Shown piece by piece: positions 4,727 through 10,066 of a DNA stretch of 16,308 bases (the stretch's first letter is position 1; each line of letters begins with the position of its first letter). Origin of the DNA: Propionibacteriaceae bacterium (GTDB lineage: Bacteria; Actinomycetota; Actinomycetes; Propionibacteriales; Propionibacteriaceae); contig JAUMYR010000054.1 in the NCBI GenBank assembly GCA_030528545.1, forward strand, positions 1 through 16,308. The letters are read 5' to 3'. Under the pieces are notes generated by a model. That model was given only the letters and a program-made list of their open reading frames with translations, was not told where the DNA came from and searched no databases. The translations under genes and the position numbers were made by a program.

Positions 4727-5484
4727 GCGATCTCGTCCTGTTTAGCTACCAAGACCAGGAAATCCGCGTCCTGAGCGTCAACGGCGAACCGTGGTTCGTC
4801 CTTGCCGACCTATGCAAGATGCTGGACCTCAGCAACCCTTCGATGGTCGCTGAACGCCTCGACAGTGATGCCCTAAGCGCTGCTGAGGTCATTGACTCGA
4901 TGGGGCGAAAGCAGCGGGCGCGCATCGTCTCCGAGCCCGGCATGTATCAGGCCGCCTTCATGAGTCGGAAACCCGAGGCGGCCGCCTTCCGCCGCTGGGT
5001 GACCCACGAGGTCCTGCCGTCCATCCGCAAGCGCGGCGGCTACCTCACCCCTGAGGCGGCGGAGCGTGCCGAGCATCAGCTCAACGCTGCCATCCGCCGG
5101 GCGCAGATGCAGATGGAGCTGTGCCAGGCCGCGAAGGGCATCATCCACCCCGACCACCTAGAGGCTCGTGCCCGTATCGTCCTGGCCCGTGGCCTCGATG
5201 AGCGGCCCGTGCTCGACGAGGCCCGCAAGCCGCTCTACACGCAGGACTTCCTGCGTGAGAAGAACCTCAGCTCGAAGCGCCTGCGCTCGGTCGCCGGGGT
5301 CTTCGGCAAGCGCGCGAAGGCTGCCTACATCGAGCGGTACGGCGTCGCTCCTGAGAAGTACCACCTGAACCTGCCTAACGGCCAGGTCCGCGAGGTGTAT
5401 GGCTACACCGAGGCTGACCGTCCGATGCTGGAGGCCGTGTGGGCCGCCTTCGAGTCCGCGCCCCGGCTGGAGGTGCTGGCATGA
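4723..5484 (+). CDS. BRO-family antirepressor (full length)
   Basis: The product is 253 residues. BRO-N occupies about 1-95 (IRVLSVNGEPWFVLADLC, SEPGMYQAAFMSRKPEA, FRRWVTHEVLPSIRKRGGY). A linker (LTPEAAERAEHQLN) follows, then a C-terminal KilA-C/ANT-like domain (about 140-245) with ARPLY-like RKPLYTQDFL and PNGQVREVYGYTE. Such proteins bind and inactivate the phage repressor, or act on host regulators, to promote lytic growth. ATG 4723 has AAGGAG with a six-base spacer. It has its own operator-flanked promoter and a structured leader, and its stop overlaps the next ATG (ATGA), so the early operon is probably transcribed from this promoter. Function is assigned by domain content. Confidence 0.87.
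   Translation: MSDLVLFSYQDQEIRVLSVNGEPWFVLADLCKMLDLSNPSMVAERLDSDALSAAEVIDSMGRKQRARIVSEPGMYQAAFMSRKPEAAAFRRWVTHEVLPSIRKRGGYLTPEAAERAEHQLNAAIRRAQMQMELCQAAKGIIHPDHLEARARIVLARGLDERPVLDEARKPLYTQDFLREKNLSSKRLRSVAGVFGKRAKAAYIERYGVAPEKYHLNLPNGQVREVYGYTEADRPMLEAVWAAFESAPRLEVLA
4993..5109 (+). repeat. 117-bp direct repeat, copy 2 (antirepressor linker)
   Basis: This partner of 4175-4291 has nine differences by hand alignment, mostly synonymous or conservative, and sits at the junction between the BRO-N domain and the C-terminal domain. Confidence 0.9.
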
Positions 5485-5732
5485 GCACGAACACCCAGCG
5501 CCTGCCCAGGCCCATCGCGTGGAGCGACATCCAGCCCGGGGACCTGCTCCGGACCATCAGCATCAACCGGTATGCGGCGGTCGTTGAGGACAGGACCGGT
5601 GTCGTCGATGCGGTTGGTCGCGATGAGATATGGACACCTGACGACCTGGTCCTGGGACGCTTCTCCGAAGTGGTCTGCATCATCCTCCTGGGCCGTACCG
5701 GGAACCGGTGGGAATCGAGGCGGCATGGCTAG
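5481..5732 (+). CDS. Hypothetical small protein
   Basis: The 83-residue product is not recognised. The middle (about 12-70) alternates short hydrophobic strands and turns (IQPGDLLRTI, RYAAVVEDRTGVVDAVG, SEVVCIILLGR), suggesting a small beta-barrel. It starts inside the antirepressor stop (ATGA), so translation is probably coupled. Its end overlaps the next gene by 8 bases. It is likely an early phage accessory protein. Confidence 0.75.
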   Translation: MSTNTQRLPRPIAWSDIQPGDLLRTISINRYAAVVEDRTGVVDAVGRDEIWTPDDLVLGRFSEVVCIILLGRTGNRWESRRHG

Positions 5733-5964
5733 GCGCCCCGAACCCGCTATCGAGCCCCTGACGATCAGCCTTCCCGAAGCCGTCAAGCTCACCGGCTACG
5801 GCCGCGCCGCCCTGCTCTGCGCATACCACGCCGGAGAGATCGATGGGCACACCCAGGTAACCCCATGCGGCCGGGTGCACGCATACAAACTCAACCGGGC
5901 CTCACTGGTGGCGTGGCTCCGCAACCAGGACCGCCTAGCCGCGCAGAGAAGGAGAACAGCATGA
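5725..5964 (+). CDS. Excisionase/AlpA-like helix-turn-helix protein
   Basis: The product is 79 residues with a MerR/Xis-type winged HTH: ISLPEAVKLTGYGRAAL (about 13-29), then AYHAGEIDGHTQ and the basic end of the fold with VHAYKLNRASLVAWLRNQ (51-68). This shape is shared by phage excisionases and many phage DNA-binding proteins. As no other excisionase candidate is seen, it may assist the integrase, but its place in the early operon far from int leaves this open. ATG 5725 has GAGG four bases upstream and overlaps the previous gene by 8 bases; longer starts would run through that gene. The stop overlaps the next ATG. Confidence 0.72.
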   Translation: MARRPEPAIEPLTISLPEAVKLTGYGRAALLCAYHAGEIDGHTQVTPCGRVHAYKLNRASLVAWLRNQDRLAAQRRRTA

Positions 5965-6236
5965 GCAGCGGCAGAAACGACTACATCATCGACGCCGCCA
6001 AGGCTCGCTGCACCGGACCGATAGACATCAGCCTCGCCGGGTATATCACCGACGGGGGCACCTACATCCTGGCCAGCCGCCCCGAGTGGACCGACAGCGG
6101 CCGCCCCCGGGACCTAGTCGCGGTACTGACTGCCCCGCTCCAGGGCACCCGGGTGATCCCGCTATGGCCAGCGGTCAATCCCGACCTCGTCGCTGACCTC
6201 CGCGCCGCACTGGACGGGCAGGAGGAAGCAGCATGA
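5961..6236 (+). CDS. Hypothetical protein
   Basis: The 91-residue product is not recognised. It reads as a small soluble mixed alpha/beta protein (YIIDAAKARC, DISLAGYITDGGTYILASR, DLVAVLTAPLQGTRVI, helix DLVADLRAALDGQ). The start is firm: AGAAGGAG lies upstream and ATGA overlaps the previous stop. It is one link in the coupled early operon. Confidence 0.78.
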   Translation: MSSGRNDYIIDAAKARCTGPIDISLAGYITDGGTYILASRPEWTDSGRPRDLVAVLTAPLQGTRVIPLWPAVNPDLVADLRAALDGQEEAA

Positions 6237-6487
6237 GCGCCCACCTGACTTCGCGTCCGCTGACCCAGACGGACCGGGACGTCCTGTCCTGTTTCCGCCT
6301 GCGAGGGTCATGGAGCCGCAACGAGATCTTGGCCCGGTGTTATCCCCCGGACCGTTCGGCACAGCAGCGCGGCCCCCGGGACATCGATCGGCTTATCCGG
6401 GACGGGTACCTACGGCAGGACCCGTATGGGGCGCTCGTCCTCGATGACCGAGGTATCGAGTTCGCCCACAAGGGAGGTGTGGCATGA
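6233..6487 (+). CDS. Hypothetical protein, winged-helix-like
   Basis: The product is 84 residues. PLTQTDRDVLSCFRL, WSRNEILARCYP, RGPRDIDRLIRDGYLRQ and a hairpin ending in ALVLDDRGIEFA follow the helix-helix-helix-wing order of small winged-helix proteins, so DNA binding is plausible but inferred. A perfect AGGAGG site and an ATGA overlap fix the start. Confidence 0.75.
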   Translation: MSAHLTSRPLTQTDRDVLSCFRLRGSWSRNEILARCYPPDRSAQQRGPRDIDRLIRDGYLRQDPYGALVLDDRGIEFAHKGGVA

Positions 6488-6708
6488 GCCTCGATCCGGC
6501 TTATCTTCACACCTACCGTGCCCGCCTGTTGCGCCGCGGTCAGCTGGAGACGATCCGCCGTCTCCTGGCCAGCGAGGCGAGCGAATCCGACCGGACATCG
6601 GCTTACGGGCGCTCCCTGAGGTGTGCTCTGGTCGCTGTCACCGAAGCAGCTGAGGCTCTTGACCAGAAGGTCACCGAGGCGGCCGAGCGGATGGTGGGCG
6701 AGTCATGA
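6484..6708 (+). CDS. Hypothetical helical protein
   Basis: The 74-residue product is not recognised. It is almost entirely helical (YRARLLRRGQLETIRRLLAS, then ALVAVTEAAEALDQKVTEAA), which suggests a helical hairpin or oligomer. It starts with an ATGA overlap and a GGGAGG site and ends in an ATGA overlap with the DUF4406 gene. Confidence 0.75.
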   Translation: MSLDPAYLHTYRARLLRRGQLETIRRLLASEASESDRTSAYGRSLRCALVAVTEAAEALDQKVTEAAERMVGES

Positions 6709-7007
6709 CCACCGTCTACGTCTCCGGCCCTATGACTGGGCTCCCTGACCACAACTATGCCGCGTTCGCCGCCGCGCAGGCCCGCCTGGAGGCCGAGGGG
6801 TACCGTGTCCGCTCCCCCCACCGCATCGGCCAGCACGAGGGCTGGGCGTGGGAGGACTATATGCGCCGGGCTGTCGCGCTGCTGGTCCAGTGTGACGCCA
6901 TCCACATGCTGCCCGGGTGGGAGACCAGCCGCGGGGCCCGTCTGGAGCTGTCCATTGCCCAACAGCTGGGCTTCACCGTGACCTGCGCCGACAGGGGTGA
7001 GTCATGA
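6705..7007 (+). CDS. DUF4406 protein (nucleoside deoxyribosyltransferase-like fold)
   Basis: The product is 100 residues. VYVSGPMTGLPDHNYAAF at the N-terminus, the RSPHR stretch (about 35-40), a helix with RAVALLVQCDAIHMLPGW, and SRGARLELSIAQQLGF near the end are the hallmark blocks of DUF4406. These small proteins of the deoxyribosyltransferase-like superfamily are common in phage early regions. A role in nucleotide metabolism is a family-level guess. Length is normal. Both ends are ATGA overlaps. Confidence 0.86.
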   Translation: MTTVYVSGPMTGLPDHNYAAFAAAQARLEAEGYRVRSPHRIGQHEGWAWEDYMRRAVALLVQCDAIHMLPGWETSRGARLELSIAQQLGFTVTCADRGES

Positions 7008-7117
7008 CCGAACCCAGCCTGATCGCCGAACTGCTCGGCGCCTTCCTGCCCTACACGGTCCTTCTCGTGCTGGGACTCATCATCTACACCACTTCGAAGG
7101 AAAACCACCATGCCTGA
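7004..7117 (+). CDS. 37-residue single-pass membrane peptide
   Basis: This short gene encodes 37 residues beginning MTEPSLIAELL. One strongly hydrophobic span (about 8-30, including LPYTVLLVLGLIIYTT) is followed by a short polar tail SKENHHA. ATG overlaps the DUF4406 stop (ATGA) and the stop overlaps the next gene's ATG by 8 bases, so it fits the coupled chain exactly. Small membrane peptides in phage early operons may act in exclusion or membrane signalling, but nothing here says which. Confidence 0.72.
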   Translation: MTEPSLIAELLGAFLPYTVLLVLGLIIYTTSKENHHA

Positions 7118-7295
7118 CCTCACTACCGGCTGTTGCCGGGACTGCTCCGGCAACTCTCTGTGCCCCGCCTGCGATCTGTGCCCCGCCTGCGATCACCCGT
7201 GGCACGACGGGCCCTGCCAGACCCCCATCCGGTGTCAGGGCTATCTCGTCGACTTGTGCCGCTGCAACCCTGACCGCGATGAGGAGCTCAGATGA
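7110..7295 (+). CDS. Cysteine-rich zinc-ribbon-like protein
   Basis: The product is 61 residues with eleven cysteines, arranged as CCRDC, CPAC, CPAC, then single cysteines ending LCRC, plus two histidines in DHPWHDG. This pattern predicts one or two small zinc-binding knuckles. Two copies of LCPACD are encoded by a perfect 18-bp tandem repeat. GAAGGA lies eight bases upstream of ATG 7110. Function is unknown; DNA, RNA or protein binding are all possible. Confidence 0.75.
   Translation: MPDLTTGCCRDCSGNSLCPACDLCPACDHPWHDGPCQTPIRCQGYLVDLCRCNPDRDEELR
7158..7193 (+). repeat. Perfect 18-bp tandem duplication
   Basis: CTGTGCCCCGCCTGCGAT occurs twice without interruption (7158-7175 and 7176-7193). 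It keeps the reading frame and duplicates one CPAC zinc knuckle. Confidence 0.95.
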
Positions 7296-7897
7296 CCACC
7301 GTTGACGCTGCCGCCCTCAAGGTCGCGTTGAAAGACGCACTGAACTTCACAGACCGGCGTGTGCGGGAGTTCGGTGTGGTCCGGCTCCGGACCACGGATA
7401 CCCACCTGGTGGTGTCTGCGACAGACCGGTACGTTTTTACCCGGTTGCGTGTGCCTGCGCAGGACCCAGAGCCGATGGACGTCTGCGTCGGCTATGACGA
7501 CATCAAAACGCTGGTCCTGCCTTTGCTTAGTACCGGAAGTGTCTCCCTCACGCGCAAGGCCGATCGCGTCCTTCTTGGCGTGTTTACTGCGACCCTGCCC
7601 CTGCTGACCACAGAACCGCCCCCTGCACTCGTGCGCGGGGAGCAGAAGCTGTTCAGTTTCTCCTTCGACGAGGAGGGGGCGAGCATGGCGGCCTTCACGA
7701 TCGACCTGATCCGCAAGCTCCCTCGCCGGGACGGGGCCCGCTCCCTGGCCCACATGTTCCATGTCGGTAAAAGCACCGTCTGGTTCGACGCCAGTCCTGA
7801 ACGCCGTTGGGTGGTGCTGGTTGCCCCCGCCCGCGTCCCCGACAACCCTGCCGACGCCTTTTTTGACCACAACGACACCTGGAAGGACTTGTCATGA
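7292..7897 (+). CDS. DnaN-like sliding clamp candidate
   Basis: The product is 201 residues. The N-terminal block (LKVALKDALNF, VVRLRTTDTHLVVSATDRY, VFTRLRVP) looks like a beta-clamp repeat, in which LxxxATDxxR and the following strand are diagnostic. VCVGYDDIKTLVLPLL and VSLTRKADRVLLG continue the fold, and a second half (about 110-190) could form another repeat. Bacterial DnaN has three domains in about 370 residues; at 201 this would be a reduced clamp or clamp decoy. It lies upstream of a phage DNA polymerase module, which suits a processivity role. It could instead be a clamp-fold protein of other function. Start and stop are ATGA overlaps. Confidence 0.55.
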   Translation: MTTVDAAALKVALKDALNFTDRRVREFGVVRLRTTDTHLVVSATDRYVFTRLRVPAQDPEPMDVCVGYDDIKTLVLPLLSTGSVSLTRKADRVLLGVFTATLPLLTTEPPPALVRGEQKLFSFSFDEEGASMAAFTIDLIRKLPRRDGARSLAHMFHVGKSTVWFDASPERRWVVLVAPARVPDNPADAFFDHNDTWKDLS

Positions 7898-8232
7898 CCA
7901 CCCATACCGTCGCCCTGATCCAAGTAGCCGCCGCCCTAGAGTCCCTGGGTGCTGCACTGCGTGCTTGGGCCGAAGGAGAAGGCACACCGGGCGGGGCAGA
8001 GCAGGAGCCTGAGGCGACTGTCTCCCCAACCGAGGCCGTTCCGGGGGCTGCGCCCGAGCCGGAGGGCCTTTCCCTGGAGCAGGTACGCGCCCGCCTAGCA
8101 CGACTGTCCCGCGCCGGGTTCACCGATGAGATCCGCGACATCCTCGCCGACATGGGCTTCGACAGGCTGTCGGAAGTCCCAGCGGAGAGCTACAGCGAAC
8201 TGATGGACCGGGCTCGGAAGCTCGGCCGATGA
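7894..8232 (+). CDS. Small conserved phage protein preceding DUF2800 gene
   Basis: The product is 112 residues. The N-terminal helix (1-28), a Glu/Pro/Ala-rich linker (28-62) and a C-terminal helical domain (LSLEQVRARLARLSRAGFTDEI, then ILADMGFDRLSEVPAESYSELM) resemble the small proteins found just upstream of DUF2800 genes in other phages, sometimes mislabelled rRNA biogenesis protein rrp5. The role is unknown. Residues 60-112 look like a SAP- or VBP-like LSxV fold. AAGGA lies upstream, and both ends are ATGA overlaps. Confidence 0.72.
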   Translation: MTTHTVALIQVAAALESLGAALRAWAEGEGTPGGAEQEPEATVSPTEAVPGAAPEPEGLSLEQVRARLARLSRAGFTDEIRDILADMGFDRLSEVPAESYSELMDRARKLGR

Positions 8233-9356
8233 GCGAGCGCGCCCATGCCGTCCTGTCGGCATCCAGCTCCAGCCGGTGGCTTGCCTGCCCGCCCTCGGCG
8301 CTGCTCAACGCCGACACCCCAGATAGCTGCGGTGATGCCGCGGAGCAAGGCACCGCAGCACACGCCCTAGCTGAGCACAAGCTGCGGCGGGCACTCAAAC
8401 GGCGTAGCCACAAGCCCGCATCTCCCTGGATTGATGACGAGATGGAGGAGCACACCGACAGCTACGTCACATGGGTGGTCGAGCGCATCGCCGAGCTGGG
8501 GCGCCCGCTCGTGCTGGTCGAGGAGCGCCTCGACTACTCCAGGTGGGCGCCGGATGGTTTCGGCACCGGAGACTGCGTGCTCATCTCCGACGGCGTGCTG
8601 CACGTCATCGACCTCAAGTACGGCCAGGGGGTCCTCGTCGCCTGCGAAGGCAACACCCAGATGATGCTCTACGCCCTCGGTGCCTGGGACACCTTCGGCC
8701 TGCTCTATGAGATCGACGAGGTGCGGATGACCATCTACCAGCCGCGACGCGACAACGTCAGTACCTGGACGATGCCGCTGACTGAACTGCTCGCCTGGGC
8801 GGACAGCACCCTCGCCCCCGCAGCCCAGCTAGCGGCTGAGGGCGAAGGCGAGTATGCCTCGGGCGACTGGTGCCGTTTCTGTGCGATCCGGAACACCTGC
8901 CGGGCACGGGCTGAAGCGAATCTGGCCCTGGCCCGACTGGAGTTCAAACCGGCAGCGGAGCTATCCGACGAGGAGATCAGTGAAGTCCTGGCCAAGCTGC
9001 CTGGGCTGACCTCCTGGGCCAACGACGTGCAAGCCCACGCTCTGGAAGCCGCCACAAACCACGGCAAACGATGGCCGGGCTTCAAACTCGTCGCTGGGCG
9101 CTCCTCAAGGCGCTGGAGTAACGAGGCCGCCGTCGAGGCCGCAGCCACTAAAGCGGGCTTCCACGACATCCACGACACCAAGCTCATCGGCATCCCCGCC
9201 ATGGAAAAGCTCATGGGCAAGACCACCTTCCACGAGCTGCTCGGCGACCTCGTGGACAAACCCCCAGGCAAGCCCGCCCTGGTCCCCTCCACCGACAAGC
9301 GACCCGAGCTCGTCGTGGAATCCGCCGAGAACGAGTTCACCCCCATCAACCAGTGA
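8229..9356 (+). CDS. DUF2800 protein: Cas4/RecB-like PD-(D/E)XK nuclease with Fe-S cysteines
   Basis: The product is 375 residues. The nuclease core is readable: H46 in GTAAHALAE, D115 in GTGDC, D128 and K130 in VIDLKYG, then Q144 and Y148 in TQMMLY. Four cysteines match the iron-sulfur arrangement of Cas4 and AddB: C20 in RWLACP, and C215, C218, C224 as CX2CX5C. The C-terminal 130 residues are helical and family-specific. The expected role is DNA end processing or recombination during phage replication. It heads the replication cassette, starts by ATGA overlap and has typical family length. Confidence 0.9.
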   Translation: MSERAHAVLSASSSSRWLACPPSALLNADTPDSCGDAAEQGTAAHALAEHKLRRALKRRSHKPASPWIDDEMEEHTDSYVTWVVERIAELGRPLVLVEERLDYSRWAPDGFGTGDCVLISDGVLHVIDLKYGQGVLVACEGNTQMMLYALGAWDTFGLLYEIDEVRMTIYQPRRDNVSTWTMPLTELLAWADSTLAPAAQLAAEGEGEYASGDWCRFCAIRNTCRARAEANLALARLEFKPAAELSDEEISEVLAKLPGLTSWANDVQAHALEAATNHGKRWPGFKLVAGRSSRRWSNEAAVEAAATKAGFHDIHDTKLIGIPAMEKLMGKTTFHELLGDLVDKPPGKPALVPSTDKRPELVVESAENEFTPINQ

Positions 9357-9369
9357 AAGAGAGAAAACC

Positions 9370-9906
9370 ATGTCCACCAAGGTGATCATCCCGTGCCGTC
9401 TGTCCTACACCAACGTCTGGGAGCCCAGAGCCGACCAGAGCGGCCGACTCAAATACAGCTGCTCACTCATCATCCCCAAGTCGGACACCAAGACCATCCA
9501 GGCCATCGAGGCCGCCATCGAAGAGGCCATCGACTCCAACCTCGGAAAGTTCAACGGCAAGCGACCCAAGACCAGCGCCATCAAGACGCCGCTGCGTGAC
9601 GGTGACACCGAGCGCGACGACGAGGCCTACGCCGACTCGATGTTCCTCAACGCCTCCACCACCACCGCCCCACAGATCGTTGACGCCCGCGTCCAGCCGA
9701 TCCTCGACAAGGAGGACGTCTACAGCGGCTGCTACGCCAACGTCAGCGTCAACTTCTACGCGTTCAGCGTGGATGGCAACCGCGGGATCGCCGCGGGGTT
9801 GGGGAACATCCAGAAGGTCCGTGACGGGGACCGAATCGACGGTCGGGTGAGCGCCGAGAACGAGTTCAGCGCCATCGAGGCCGACGAGGACGACTTCCTC
9901 GGCTGA
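9370..9906 (+). CDS. DUF2815 protein: SSB-like protein
   Basis: The product is 178 residues. The N-terminal VIIPCRLSYTNVWEP, LKYSCSLIIPK, and the later DVYSGCYANVSVNFYAF are the conserved blocks of DUF2815, an OB-fold-like family regarded as phage single-stranded DNA-binding proteins similar in style to T7 gp2.5. The C-terminus EADEDDFLG is acidic with an aromatic residue, as in SSB tails that recruit replication partners. It lies 13 bases after the DUF2800 gene and two genes before the polymerase, as in other phages with this cassette. The ribosome site is weak (AAAGAGAG). Confidence 0.88.
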   Translation: MSTKVIIPCRLSYTNVWEPRADQSGRLKYSCSLIIPKSDTKTIQAIEAAIEEAIDSNLGKFNGKRPKTSAIKTPLRDGDTERDDEAYADSMFLNASTTTAPQIVDARVQPILDKEDVYSGCYANVSVNFYAFSVDGNRGIAAGLGNIQKVRDGDRIDGRVSAENEFSAIEADEDDFLG

Positions 9907-9931
9907 GCCCCGACAGCCCGGCGGGCAGGCA

Positions 9932-9950
9932 CCCACGTTCGAGCCGTGGG
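9932..9950 (+). other. Small hairpin after DUF2815 gene
   Basis: CCCACG (9932-9937) and CGTGGG (9945-9950) form a 6-bp stem with a seven-base loop and no U-tract. It may trim or partly attenuate the transcript in one of the few gaps of the operon. Confidence 0.35.
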
Positions 9951-9994
9951 CGGGCACCAGCAGACTCAGCGACGCCAACCCGAGGACACCGACC

Positions 9995-10066
9995 ATGCCC
10001 GACCCCATCAACCATCCACCTCACTACAACAGCGGGCCCCTGCACTCCAGCTGCGGGGATGTGTGA
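9995..10066 (+). pseudogene. Vestigial DUF3310-like peptide (23 residues)
   Basis: GAGGA eight bases upstream of ATG 9995 starts a 23-residue frame beginning MPDPINHPPHYNSGP. NHPPHYNSGP resembles the N-terminus of DUF3310 proteins (NPxHYxxG). The conserved remainder of that family is missing, because a TGA overlaps the polymerase ATG by one base (TGATG). It is either a remnant kept for coupling the polymerase or a short real peptide. Confidence 0.5.

Noticed and set aside
7110..7300. CRISPR-like short repeats
   Set aside because: The only close repeat is an 18-bp in-frame tandem duplication with no spacers.
8200..9369. Structured RNA motifs reported upstream of DUF2800/DUF2815 genes in other phages
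   Set aside because: Here both genes follow their neighbours with overlap or 13 bases, leaving no room for a leader RNA.
9946..10065. Polymerase starting at a GTG at 9946
   Set aside because: The added 40 residues are Gln/Arg-rich and unlike the exonuclease domain; ATG 10066 directly precedes the DLET motif.
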